The translations under genes were made by a program, and so were the position numbers. A stretch of DNA of 64,000 nucleotides. Origin: Ascarosepion bandense (taxonomy: Eukaryota > Mollusca > Cephalopoda > Sepiida > Sepiidae). Positions 21,148 through 32,253 of the stretch are shown here, piece by piece; position 1 is the stretch's first letter; every line of letters starts with the position of its first letter. The DNA lies in contig JBBBDQ010000332.1 in the NCBI GenBank assembly GCA_037127315.1, positions 1,231,001-1,295,000 on the forward strand. Reading direction: 5' to 3'. The notes under the pieces were generated by a model. It had not been told where the DNA came from, did not search any database, and was given only the letters and a program-made list of their open reading frames with translations.

Positions 21148-21531
21148 CACTACCGGCCATAATTATTAAATCACCCCAGTTTTAAAAAGAAAATTATGTA
21201 TTTCATACTATTTTTAGTATTTATTGCCAACTGAATAATTCTAAATGAAAATAGAATGGTTATTTTGTTATTATTACTTTGCAAAATTTTACAAAGCAGC
21301 CAGGAAGCCTTTGCTTCGGCCAGCCAATAATAAGAAGAGACTAGCATGGGTGAAGAGATAACAAAAACTGGACACTAGAAGCGTTCATTTGATGCACATG
21401 TTATTGTGCAGTATTAACAAAAGAACAATTCTATTTTCATTTAGAACTATTAATTTGTGAATAAATACTAAAAACAGTGTGAAATACATCACTTTTTAAA
21501 ACACTGAGGTGGCCTAATAATTACTCAACCG
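21148..21531. mobile_element. Tc1-type MITE with transposase scrap
   Basis: Left end CACTACCGGCCATAATTATT follows a TA. The right end (AAACACTGAGGTGGCCTAAT) is the degraded complement. A better-kept relative lies at 61525-61901. Inside, 21300-21366 reads AARKPLLRPANNKKRLAWVK before a stop, which resembles the region upstream of the catalytic domain in Tc1-family transposases. The element therefore looks like an internal deletion derivative of an autonomous Tc1-like transposon. It cannot make its own transposase. Confidence 0.7.
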
Positions 21532-21559
21532 ACTCTATTTTCTTAATAGTTGCCTTACA

Positions 21560-22595
21560 TAAACATAGCGTGAATCGCTGAAGGAAAACAAAAAATGAAA
21601 TTTTAATTAAAATTTCGAACCTGTTAGAAAGGACTTTAAAAAAAATTAAATAATAACAACAACATTTGATCTTTCCTCTTAATAATGGCATAAACATTTT
21701 GAAGATAAAACTTTGTTTTTATTAAGTTTAAGCCCTTTTAACATCATGATATGCTGTTTTTTTTTTTGTTTTGTTTTTTTGACAATTGTGTGGGGATACC
21801 TAATTTCGTAGTTTCTTTCTACAACCTCCATCTCATAGTTGATAAAAAATAACAAATCTGATTTTCTCAACGATTTTCTATAAAAAAAATGCTTACTTGT
21901 ATAATTTGTTTTTCGGTGCGTGGTTGAAAGAAGTATGCGTTTTTTTTTTTCGTTGTTTCTTTCAGATGTTCGTTTTTACATTTCGTAGGTGGGGAGGAAA
22001 TATAGATGTTGACTCAAGGATAATGTTTTTCTAATTGAGATTCTAAAAATCTGTGAGCGTCTTTAATCTGGGCGACAGAAGCATTTTGGCTCCACTCCGG
22101 AAGCGGTAATTAAACGAATGTTTACACCGACCGGGACGATAAAAGCGAGACAGGAGATTGTCAATTTAAATTCCATTTGTCAGATCTTGCTTTGATGATT
22201 GAGGGATGACTCTGTCTTTTGTTTAACTACACATTTTGACGTAAATCAGGCGTCATGCATAAGACCCCAAAAAGTTCAATAATGTCATTGTAGGTCATTC
22301 TAAGTAACTTTTGAATCTCCAATGGCATACTTTTGGGTTGTAAAAGGAATCCGATTTCCTTATTCTATATTTGAAGGGACACGTTTCATTGCGAGATTTT
22401 TAATCCACCGCGGTCTAGTAAAGCAATAAACTTTTATCGCCCAGTTAAGTTTTTAATCGACTGAATCGATCGAGCGAGTGAAGTCTCGAAGGCTGACTGC
22501 AGAAAAAAACAAACTTGCAGACAAACAAACGCGACTAAATACAGTATCTCCACTCTTAAGCGGAGATAATAATACCTAGCAGAATCCGTGTAAAT
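21560..22595. other. No recognised feature
   Basis: About 1 kb, AT-rich on the left and mixed on the right. No repeat shared with the window and no coding signal that I can support. Confidence 0.4.
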
Positions 22596-22597
22596 TC

Positions 22598-22901
22598 AGT
22601 CAGTCAGTTAAGTACCACAGGCTTGGGCGGTTATTTATCGAAAGAGACATGACTGACTGGGCAGAGGATTTTCCCGCTGTAGGTTACCATGACTTTATGC
22701 TGTAGATTGGTTACCAACCAAGGCTATAGAACCCAATCTGTCTTACTATTTAATCCATAGCTGTAGAGAAAAGCGACGGATTTATACCTTTTCCAAGGGT
22801 ATTTGCGCGTAAGTGAATGCAACGAATTCAACTGGGATTAGAACTCGGCTCTCCGATTTCTCGTTCCAATCCGATGACCACTGCACAACAACGCACCATG
22901 C
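22598..22901 (-). mobile_element. tRNA-derived SINE-A (minus strand)
   Basis: Head at the high-coordinate end (GCGTTGTTGTGCAGTGG; box B region GAGTTCTAATCCCAG), tail at the low end (AACTGACTGACTG complement). More diverged than the 23.5-kb copy about 560 bp away, which is in opposite orientation. Confidence 0.75.
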
Positions 22902-23462
22902 AAATTACACAGATTCGTTAATAGAGTTTTAAATAAGATAAATGCAGCACCCTAAATTTTAAAACCCAAAACCATTTCCAGATAGTTCTAAGAAAATTGA
23001 CATAGTCCCTCTAAAAAATATTGAAATGTACTCAACAGATTGTTAAGTCACGAAATATGAATTAATCCCTCACTACAAACAAGATGACCCCTTTATCTAA
23101 GATGGCCCCTCTCTCCAAGTCCTCTATGTGTCACACACTTTTTTTTTCTCGTTTCATCTCTATCCATCCTTTTGTTTTAACTTCTGTGTCCCTCTTTCTT
23201 TCGACTTCCTACTCGGATGCTCAACACAGGTTCCCTAAGTCTGTAACATATTCGCAGGGATAAGATATAAAAAAAAGAAAGCAAATAGTTTCACCTTAAA
23301 AATCACTTTCATTTCATAAGCGAACGTTAGCTCAGAAGCATGATTAACCCCTAAGTATAAACAATTCCCTTTATCTATGACAAACTTCTCAAATATTCTT
23401 CTGTATCACACTTTTTTTATCCCTTTAAATCCTTCTCTCTCCCCTTTTATTTATTTATTTAT

Positions 23463-23772
23463 TTTGCGTTGTGGTACAGTGGATATCGGCTCGAAACGAG
23501 AAACCGGAGAGCCGAGTTCGAATTCCAGTTGAATCCATTGTATTCACTTACGCGTAAATACCCTTGGGAAAGGTATTAATCCATCTCTTCCTTCCAGTTA
23601 TGGGTTAAATAGCAGGACAGATTGGGTTCTATAGCCTTGGTCAGCAACCAGTCTACCGCAGAAAGCAATGGCAACCTACTGCGGGATAATCTTCTGCCCA
23701 GTCAGTCATGTCTCTTTCGAGACATGATTGCCCAAGCGTGTATCACGTATGGCACCTAAACTGACTGACTCC
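23463..23772 (+). mobile_element. tRNA-derived SINE-A (plus strand)
   Basis: Nearly consensus: GCGTTGTGGTACAGTGGATA, box B region GAGTTCGAATTCC, CTTACGCGTAAATACCC, GGGTTAAATAGCAGGACAG, CTACCGCAGAAAGCAATGGC, GCACCTAAACTGACTGAC. Preceded by a short (TTTA)n run that may be part of the target. Confidence 0.8.
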
Positions 23773-23779
23773 CTATCTC

Positions 23780-25265
23780 TGATATTCTTTCTGTCTCTTA
23801 CTGGGGTACTCAACACAGTCTGTGGGTTTCTTCAGTCTGTACCAAATTCGCGAAGATATGATTTAAAAAAAAGAAAAAAACAAACAAACAAACAAATATG
23901 TTCACCTCAAAAATGTCTTGTAATTCAACGGCAAATTTACCCTCAACAGATCGTTAGCTAACGAAACAAGATTTAACTCCTCACTACAAAACTTCCTTTA
24001 TCTAAGACGGACCACCAATTTCTCTTTTCTCTCTCTCTCTCTCTCTTTCTCTGTGTGTGTGTGTGTGTGTGTGTGTCAAACTCTCTTTTTGTCTATCTAT
24101 GTGTTTCTGTAACTTTCCTTTTCCCGCTCGGTCACTCAATACAGTGTGAGTTTAATAGGAATTTTGACTAAATATCTTTGCCATATTATGAAATGTTTAT
24201 ATTAATTATTATTTTTTTAAAATTCTAAATGTTCACTTGCAGCTCATGGATGAATTCACACGTAACAGATCTTTAGGCCACAAAACATGATATAACCCCT
24301 TACTACAAACAACTGTCTTTATATAAGATAAACCCCTAAACTTATCTCTGTGACACATTATTATTTTTTTTTTTTTTACTTCTCTACATCACTCACACTC
24401 TTTCTGTTTGAAATTTCTCTCCTTTTCTCTTTTTGCTTTACGTTCAGTATGTTAGATATCAAGCATGAATGAAGGGCCCCAGAACCTCCATCGATTGCGA
24501 TGAACGGTTGTTCTCTCGGGGAAGCCCCGGGACTATTCAGCTTTAAACAATTCCAAGCAACCCATGGAACTCGTACACACAACCTATCTCTAAAGATCCT
24601 GTGAAAATGGTCGGTTCTATGTATCGTCTCTAGTAAGTACCAAACTCTTATTGCCATCCTCTACATCTACAAGAGACAGCTCAAGCTGATAATGAAATGC
24701 TGCTGACTTATTTAGGCAGAAACTGTCCATGCTTCACTTTCCAGTCTCGATAGAATCTTGAAGCATCTTCGAACCCTTGTGGGTGATGAATTACTTTTAC
24801 GAGTCACGGACTAAATTTCCCAATCCTCTCACTGCTTTATCGCTGTTTCAATGGAAAGTGTTCAATGGAAAATATTCATATGAACTACTTCCTTCAGCTA
24901 CCCCAGTTCTAGCCTTTACGTCTATGAGCCATCATGCCACGCATATTGAAGCCAACCAACTTCATTTTTCTTCTTTTTTTTTAATTGGTGTGATATAAGT
25001 TCTATTCGAGCGTTTTTTTTTCCACGAACCGCTGCTTTGTGGCACTGACTCATAAAAGGATGCTTATCCGTTTACTACAATCTTAACCTGTTCAAGTCGA
25101 AGGCTAACCGTTATATTCACCACTTATCCTCATAAACGATGCCTGTAACTATTACCTGGAGTACATCTTTGGCATTGTACAGAGTAAACATCATTGCAAA
25201 AAAACAACAAAAAACGACACACAGCATACATAGATGCAAACGTATTCGTCGTCAACAACTTTATT
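23780..25265. other. No recognised gene; minor simple repeats
   Basis: Contains a (CT)n/(GT)n tract at 24030-24077 and short ORFs at 24376-24657 (minus) and 24777-24998 (plus). A reading near 24745-24810 (LKHLRTLVGDELLLRVTD) looks protein-like, but I cannot place it in a family. Confidence 0.35.
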
Positions 25266-25271
25266 TCGCAT

Positions 25272-26469
25272 TTAACCCTCTAGGGCCATTCGTATCATAT
25301 TTGATACAGTATTTCCCTATAAGGAAACATTTGGTATTTCCATATAAGGAAACATTTGGTATTCATTGACTGGGCAGTCAGTACTGCTTTCATTTGAAAT
25401 TTATAAAATATTTCTCTTAAAAAATTTTTCAGGAAAATATTTCTTTCAAGGCTTGTTTTCATTTTCTTATATTATTAAGTAGTAATTAGTGGGGGATCAG
25501 TTTATTACTTCATGACAATAGAAAACCGATCACCCACTTTATGCCCAGTGGAAGCCTTAACCCTCTAGGGCCATTCGTATCATATTTGATACAGTATTTC
25601 CCTATAAGGAAACATTTGGTATTTCCATATAAGGAAACATTTGGTATTCATTGACTGGGCAGTCAGTACTGCTTTCATTTGAAATTTATAAAATATTTCT
25701 CTTAAAAAATTTTTCAGGAAAATATTTCTTTCAAGGCTTGTTTTCATTTTCTTATATTATTAAGTAGTAATTAGTGGGGGATCAGTTTATTACTTCATGA
25801 CAATAGAAAACCGATCACCCACTTTATGCCCAGTGGAAGCCTTAACCCTCTAGGGCCATTCGTATCATATTTGATACAGTATTTCCCTATAAGGAAACAT
25901 TTGGTATTTCCCTATAAGGAAACATTTGGTATCCATTGACTGAGCAGTCAGTACTGCTTTCATTTGAAATTTATAAAATATTTCTCTTAAAAAATTTTTC
26001 AGGAAAATATTTCTTTCAAGGCTTGTTTTCATTTTCTTATATTAAGTAGTAATTAGTGGGGGATCAGTTTATTACTTCATGACAATAGAAAACCGATCAC
26101 CCACTTTATGCCCAGTGGAAGCCTTAACCCTCTAGGGCCATTCGTATCATATTTGATACAGTATTTCCCTATAAGGAAACATTTGGTATTTCCATATAAG
26201 GAAACATTTGGTATTCATTGACTGGGCAGTCAGTACTGCTTTCATTTGAAATTTATAAAATATTTCTCTTAAAAAATTTGTCAGGAAAATATTTCTTTCA
26301 AGGCTTGTTTTCATACTGTATCAAATATGATACGAATGGCCCTAGAGGGTTAATAATATAATATGATTAAGGCTTCTACTTGTCATAAAGTGGGGGATCA
26401 GTTCTATATTGTTATGAAGTAATAAACAGATCCCCCACTAATATGATACGAATGGCCCTAGAGGGTTAA
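25272..26469. mobile_element. piggyBac-like MITE array of 285-bp units
   Basis: Four direct units start with TTAACCCTCTAGGGCCATTC at 25272, 25557, 25842 and 26124 (periods 285, 285 and 282). The last is cut short at about 26312 and closed by an inverted end (GAATGGCCCTAGAGGGTTAA) whose TTAA is 26350-26353. A further inverted fragment runs to a second TTAA at 26466-26469. TTAA targets and CCC-starting ends fit the piggyBac superfamily. Each full unit also holds an internal imperfect hairpin (GTGGGGGATCAG / CGATCACCCAC). No transposase is encoded. Confidence 0.7.
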
Positions 26470-26929
26470 GAATTTAATTACTTCTTTATTGATTGCTTTC
26501 TTGATGACTAAATAAACTAATTCTTCCATGGAAAAGTCGATGGTATTGATTGCATGGTTATGTTCGTGGAGGACGGGGTTAATTTTATCGAGTCTTTTTC
26601 TCTAGTCGTGTAACTTCCTTTTTTCTTCGTACTATGTTGATGGAACACCGCCAGTTGGTACGTTCTCAGGCTTGTGTTTCAAATGATTTCGACTCAGGTC
26701 CAGTAGTTATCAGGTTTGTTTTGATCTGAGTTTCCCTGAAGTTAGCTCGCTGAATAAGACGTGACATAGAAACCTTGACTCTTCCATGTCCTGACGGTGT
26801 TTAATGATCAGTGATTCGATACTTTGACTGTTGGCTTTCATATGTTAGTAACATAGTATTTCAATTTGATGTTCAAGGTAGAACGAAGCTTTTGTTGGCG
26901 AAAGCGTTCTAATTTTTCGATGTTGCGAC

Positions 26930-27423
26930 GCAAACCAAAATAAAACACATAATTAACATCAGGAAAAGATAGCTGAGGTCCCTGAGACACGTAATGAGGA
27001 AAGATGACCCGGAGAATATAATGCTCATAGGTCGGATAGAAGGAAAGGGAGACAGAGGAAAGCAGCACGAGACATATTTGATAGGCTTCAGCAAATGGAT
27101 GGCAGAGTAGGGTAGAGTGTCACCACCATATCCTTCTTCTTCATGTGCCGTGTCCATTCAGGACATAGGCAACCATGGACTTCCATTTGTCCCTGTCACT
27201 TATCACTCTTAATATCTTTTGTCTTGGTATCACTCCCAAACCCTACTCTGCCATCCATTTGCTGAAGCCTATCAAATATGTCTCGTGCTGCTTTCCTCTG
27301 TCTCCCTTTCCTTCTATCCGACCTATGAGCATTATATTCTCCGGGTCATCTTTCCTCATTACGTGTCTCAGGGACCTCAGCTATCTTTTCCTGATGTTAA
27401 TTATGTGTTTTATTTTGGTTTGC
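26930..27423. repeat. 184-bp inverted duplication within a LINE remnant
   Basis: Arms 26930-27113 and 27240-27423 are inverted copies that look identical to the eye, separated by 126 bp. Both arms carry the same LINE segment; the spacer belongs to the minus-strand LINE. See the LINE entry for content. Confidence 0.85.
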
Positions 27424-27720
27424 ATCTTCTCTAACACCTCGACATTGCTCACATGCTCACTCCATGGTATCCCCAGCATCCTTCTGTAGAACCACATTTC
27501 TGCTGCCTCGAGCCTCTCCTTCATCCAAGAAGAGATCGTTTAATCTTCGCTGCTATACAGAAGAACGGATGTCACATAGCAGTCCAACACTCTTTTCTTT
27601 GTTTCCAGTGAGATTTTCCTGTCTCTCGGTGCTCTGGCTAGCTTTTGAAATGCTTCATTGGCCATGCCAATGAGTCTTAGGATCTCAACATTGCATATTC
27701 CATTCTCTGTCAGAGCGCTT
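27125..27720 (-). pseudogene. RTE-like LINE C-terminal remnant
   Basis: On the minus strand one can read, across frameshifts, PRDRKISLETKKRVLDCYV, WFYRRMLGIPWSEHVSN, the RHVMRKDDPENIMLIGRIEG segment, an RKGKQHE/FSKWMAE-like segment, and SDRDKWKSMVAYVLNGHGT then a stop. This is the region after the reverse transcriptase in a widespread group of endonuclease LINEs. The clade (RTE-like) is inferred. It is 5' truncated with no RT core. Further scraps of the family are at 29750-29960 (minus) and 63060-63420 (plus). Confidence 0.65.
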
Positions 27721-27734
27721 ACCAGTTATTTTTA

Positions 27735-28175
27735 TTTCTTTTATAATCATATCACCCCAAGCAAGGCATTTTACTGCCACGGTTGAACAGGGGGTTACAT
27801 AGGAGGAAAGTTATGAGAAAGAGTGACAGGTTATAGGGGGTATCAGAAAGTGGGTAAGAGAAGGATGAGAATACTGATAAGAGTGGAGTGGATGGAGAAA
27901 GGAGCATCAGAGAGAGAGGATGCAAGTTAGCAAGATAGGAGATGACTATTGACTTTACACTTAAACTCCTGGAGATTGTAGCTGTTGGGGAAGCAAGTAA
28001 ACAGAAGAGAATTCCACGGGCGGGAGGTGCAAGAAAAGAAGCTGCTGGAGTAGAATTTGCGCTTACATTTTATTGGTTTCACAGTAAAAGAGTGGGACCT
28101 AGTTGCTAATCTTGTAGCTCGAGTAAATTCATATGTAGAGGAAACCAGTGGGCTAAGTTCATCAGAGCAGAAAAA
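27735..28175 (-). pseudogene. LINE-A 3' fragment
   Basis: The 3' end starts at about 27747 (ATCATATCACCCCAAGCAAG complement of the family tail). The minus-strand reading gives SDELSPLVSSTYEFTRATRL, FTVKPIKCKRKFYSSSFFSC and TSRPWNSLLFTCFPNSYNLQ then EFKCKVNSHLLS, ending in a stop. This is among the best-kept copies of the C-terminal segment. 5' truncated. Confidence 0.8.
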
Positions 28176-28179
28176 ATTT

Positions 28180-28507
28180 ACTTGTTTTATTTTAGTTTCT
28201 CCGGCCTTTAGTTGGCATTTTGGGTTCTTCTTTTTGCTGATGATCATACATTCAGTTTTCTTGAAATGAACACAGCATTATAGACATTAATTTTTGTTAA
28301 GTTCAGGTTTTTCATATTTGATTAGCTTTCTAAATGCTCCGTGTACAGCCTTAGTCATGCGTATAACATTCTTTTCTGAGGTGCACATGTTTCATAAAAG
28401 GTTGTCTAGGTATAAAAAATGTTCTCTTCGTTCGATAGGTATATAAAAGATGGAAATATAAAAATCTTGTAAGATGGTATTTGGGGCTGGATGTTGAAGT
28501 ACTTTGG

Positions 28508-28550
<43 letters not shown>

Positions 28551-28700
28551 ACAGTAAAGCCAAAGCAATAGTAGGTCATAGCATAGTTGTTCACATACTT
28601 CGATACAAATGTATTAATTTTTAGATAATAAGTGTATAAATATAGGTCACAAATGTAGCAAAATTCGAATAATATATCCTTTTCAGAAAATTATTATATA
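28180..28700. other. No recognised gene; (GT)n at 28508-28548
   Basis: Single-copy-looking sequence apart from a 40-bp GT microsatellite. Confidence 0.4.
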
Positions 28701-28706
28701 GATATA

Positions 28707-29395
28707 CTAGCAGTATAGACGTTGGCACGAAAGACTAAAAAGCAATAGTTGTTTCCAGTTAAAGCGAAACCGTAGACTGAAAGAAAAATGAATGGATGTA
28801 AGTCAAATTTTCATTTCCTGGTATCGATATCAAATAAGATTTTTTCGGCGTAAACTGAATTTTGAAGGCTAAATATGTCCTCTGAGTAAATGGTATCATG
28901 GCTGAGATTAAGAACTACAATTATACTTACTTAGAGCCAAACACGAAGCAAAACCTAAAATAAAAGGGCTGAAAAAATACAGACATACAGGCAGATAAAC
29001 AGACACACACACACAAACATCTTGCCTTTTATATACATATATTATTGATTTTCTGCACTATTGTATGAACTGCAACCTTGAAACTTTTGAATATCGTTTC
29101 TTATGTCTTTGTTTATGAGTGTATCAAATTTGATTAAAATCGGACCACTCCTTCTATAACCCGATTTTTTCGATTATCGATTTTCGATATTTATCAGGGG
29201 CACCACGACACAAAACCTAGCTAAAAACACTCGCATACGCTTATAGTACAACTGTGTAAATTTTCAAGAAAATCGGTTCAACTGTTTTGGCGTCTATAGG
29301 TAATGGACTCACACACACAGACATATACACGCACACACATATACACACACACACATACACACACAGACAAAGTTCCATTTATAAATAAGTTTAGA
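28707..29395 (-). mobile_element. Helitron-like non-autonomous element H1
   Basis: Read on the minus strand it begins TCTAAACTTATTTATAAATG next to a host A and ends CTAG next to a host T, as Helitrons do when inserting into AT. The 5' half holds CAAAATCGGTTC-type sequence in the complement and microsatellite CA; the 3' half holds the GCAAGATG block. This copy has lost the GC-rich hairpin just before CTAG that H2 keeps, so its 3' end is deleted inside. No Rep or helicase is encoded. Confidence 0.65.
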
Positions 29396-29749
29396 TATGA
29401 TACTAGAAAACTCCAAACTGGATATTGTAGTCTTTTGAGAGGGAGAGTAGATCTTGCATCTAATGTAGTTTTCGCTTTTGTTACTGAGAAAAGAGGAGAA
29501 ATATGCGTGATTGAATGGGAAAATGAAGAGGGATTGGCTTTATATTAAAGTAACTTTAACTACAAACTCCGAAGACTTCTATTGGTAACTTCATAAAACC
29601 AGTTCAAAACATCTACCTCAGAAATTTACAAAAAGTCCTATTTTCTAGGAATATTGAGGACCTTGGGGCATGCACTGAACATCGTAATTTATGTATAGCA
29701 GCTTCATTTTCAGTTAAAGAACACCAGCTCTTCGACATCTTTGAAGTAG

Positions 29750-29960
29750 AGATGAAAAGAGGATGATAAATGTCAAATTTTCCAGGACATCTTTTCTTAT
29801 CATGTGTCCCAGAAATTCCATTTGTTTTGAATGATATTTCTTCCTCAATGTGCCGTGTCCCTTCAGAGCGTTGGGGATCACGGCTCCCCACAACTTCCTG
29901 TCCTTTATAGCTCTAAATAAATGTTGTCTTTTTGTTATCTCTGTCCACAGTACCACAACG
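29750..29960 (-). pseudogene. RTE-like LINE scrap
   Basis: Minus-strand reading: AIKDRKLWGAVIPNALKGHG and QMEFLGHMIRKDVLENLTFI, matching two segments of the LINE at 27125-27720. Order and spacing are rearranged, so it is a decayed or chimeric fragment. Confidence 0.5.
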
Positions 29961-30265
29961 CACATCGTGTTTCGCTGTATCACAGCGAATCAGTACGGTT
30001 AGACATCCGATTGCTGTAGCCAGGATTGAAACCCGACCGTATTATTGGAGATTCTACCTCCACGCTATGGGAGCTAGGTAGATGAAAGCGGACTTTAGCG
30101 TGTTACATACACAGTGTAAACACACGCCAGTAGCTGAGAGTGTTCAAAATCATTAGAGAATGAAGGATGTGCAAATGCGTGAGTAGCAGTTTTATATGTA
30201 GCAGTCGGTGTCTGGCCGTACTGATGGGCTGTGATGCAGCGAGGCAGGTCTGTCTGCGGATGACA
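29955..30265 (-). mobile_element. tRNA-derived SINE-G, copy 1
   Basis: Shares blocks with 53568-53815: GACCTGTTTCGC/GTTTCGCTGTATCACAG, CAGTACGGTTAGACA, CAGGATTGAAACCCGACCG and GCCAGTAGCTGAGAGTGTTC. On the minus strand GGGTTTCAATCCTGG is a box B-like site, and CATAGCGTGGAGGTAGAATC takes the box A position. Not a functional tRNA. Confidence 0.55.
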
Positions 30266-30286
30266 ATATATATATATATATATTAA

Positions 30287-30290
<4 letters not shown>

Positions 30291-30328
<38 letters not shown>
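30291..30328. repeat. (GA)n microsatellite
   Basis: GA repeat following a short TA run at 30268-30283. Confidence 0.9.
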
Positions 30329-30329
<1 letters not shown>

Positions 30330-30339
30330 AGAGCCAGAT

Positions 30340-31375
30340 AGTTGAATACTGAATAGAAGGTGTAAGGAGTATGGAAGGAATGGAAAATAATTTAAAGATA
30401 ATCCTGCAAATTAAATCAAAGAAAGAAGGAGAACGCTATCGAAAGTCAGTTAAGAAGTTTCAAGGAAGAAAAAAAGAGGGCGGTAGCGGCGGCGGTGGTA
30501 GGTGTATGGGAGCTCAACAGTAAGTTTCATGGTGGAAGTAAAATGCAATAAAAAGCCACGCTTTTCTTTTGAAAAAAAAATGTATTGTAAGTCGCACTGG
30601 AAGAAGAACGATTTTCTACACAGGAGAAAAGGAGTAAATACGAAAGAAAAGCGTCACTTCTTAGAAAAGTATTAACAAAAAAAAATAAATAAATAAATAA
30701 ATAAAAATAAATAAATAAATAATATAAAATACTGGGAATTTCGGAATCTTTGGCGCCAGACTCAACCTTTGAAGTTCGCCGACGTTTCGAGACATATTGC
30801 CGCCTTCATCACCTAGATTCCAAGACTGACATTTGCGAGGTCGGATTGTTGGTTCAAATTTCGGAAAAAATACAAATTAAAAAAATATATATATATGACA
30901 AAATAAAACATTGTTTGATTGTGTACAAAAGCTGAAACATTTCTAAATGGATTTTTCGAATTTATTTTCCTTAATCAAGAAGAATTTTATCTTTTGAACT
31001 TTGAAATAATAAAAAATAAATCATAGATTTCTTAATGATATAACATATTTGCTGGCGCATTTACGATTATTATTATTAATAATAGTAGTAGTATTGTTGT
31101 TGTTATTATTAGAATTATTGCTTTCTGATAATAATAGCCTATATATTTTTTGGAGCAAATTGTTAAAGATCAAAGACTAAATCTAAAATACTTTCAAAGG
31201 AAAAAGAAATAAAAAAATCGACTTTGTATGCAATGTGTAAAATATCTTCTGATGAAAAAAATTTGAATCCAGCCAATTTCGAATAAGCGCACTTACGAAA
31301 ACATGTCAATAGGCAATCCTAATTTGGGGGATTATCTTAAAATTATTTACCGCATCTTCCATTATACGGACACCT
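30340..31375. other. No recognised gene
   Basis: AT-rich sequence with an (AAAT)n run at 30685-30722. At about 30770-30830 the minus strand carries a TGATGAAGGCGGCAATATGT then CTCGAAACGTCG motif. It looks hammerhead-like, but its stem II does not pair well. Confidence 0.4.
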
Positions 31376-31379
31376 TCCT

Positions 31380-31644
31380 TACATTTTGCATTATCTTTCT
31401 TTCATTCTTTCGGTATTTCTTCATTTTTTTCTTTCTTTGTCTTTCTTTTTACCTTTATTTTTCATTCTTTCTTTCTTTATTGTTTTTCGTTTTGTTTTGT
31501 TTTCGTTCTGTCTATCTTTTTTAGGTTTTTCTTTCTTTCTGCTTTTTCTTTCTATTTCTTTTTTTCTTTCATTTTCTTTTTCTTTTTTATTTATTTCCCT
31601 TTAGTTTGTTTTCTTCTTTTTGTTTCGTCCTTTCTTTTTATTTT

Positions 31645-31683
<39 letters not shown>

Positions 31684-31788
31684 GCTTTTTCTTTTTATTT
31701 CATTTTTCTTTCATTTTCTTTTTCTTTTTTATTTCTTTCCCTTTTGTTTGTTTTCTTCTTTTTGTTTTGTACTTTCTTTTTATTTATT

Positions 31789-31821
<33 letters not shown>

Positions 31822-31905
31822 ATTTCTTTTTTTTCATTTTCTTTTTCTTTTTTATATCTTTCCTTCCTTCCTTCTTTCCTTCTTTCTTTCTTTCTTTGTT
31901 AATAC
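31380..31905. repeat. (TTTC)n-rich pyrimidine tract
   Basis: About 525 bp of T/C-rich sequence with a longer duplicated unit: the CTGCTTTTTCTTT, TTTTTATTTCTTTCCC and GTTTGTTTTCTTCTTTTTGT blocks repeat about 125-130 bp apart. Open frames are artefacts. Confidence 0.85.
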
Positions 31906-31932
31906 CCATCAATCTATCTGCAGGTACACACG

Positions 31933-31936
<4 letters not shown>

Positions 31937-32014
<78 letters not shown>
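31937..32014. repeat. (CT)n-(CA)n microsatellite
   Basis: CT run followed by about 50 bp of CA. Confidence 0.95.
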
Positions 32015-32017
<3 letters not shown>

Positions 32018-32048
32018 AACGCACACAGACATGCGTTTATACACATTC

Positions 32049-32248
32049 ACAGTCAGTTAAGTGCCATACGTGATACACGCTTTAGGCGATCACGTCTCGA
32101 AAGAGACATGACTCACTGGGCAGAAGATTATCTCGCAGCAGATTGCCAATACTTTCTGCGGTAGACTGGCTGCCAGCCAAGGCTATAGAACCCAGTCTGT
32201 CCTATTATTTAACCCATAACTGGAGGGAAGAGACGGATTAATACAGTT
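32049..32248 (-). mobile_element. SINE-A, 3' two thirds
   Basis: Minus-strand SINE-A lacking its tRNA-like head. It has GGGTTAAATAATAGGACAG, CTGGCAGCCAGTCTACCGC and the CACTTAACTGACTG tail. It stops where the Penelope-like fragment begins at about 32249, so the head was probably lost at that junction. Confidence 0.75.
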
Positions 32249-32253
32249 CCCAA

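Noticed and set aside
24376..24657. Minus-strand 93-residue frame of balanced composition
   Set aside because: No recognisable motif, no splice signals in place, and no support beyond length; left as unassigned.
25272..26353. CRISPR-like direct repeats
   Set aside because: Unit length 285 bp, no short spacers, TTAA/TIR structure and eukaryotic context; a MITE array.
30770..30830. Hammerhead ribozyme on the minus strand
   Set aside because: TGATGA and CGAAACGTC are present, but the intervening stem II does not pair convincingly and the core C is replaced by G.
31820..32164. Open frames across (TTTC)n, (CT)n and (CA)n
   Set aside because: Simple-sequence translation with no splice context or family motif.
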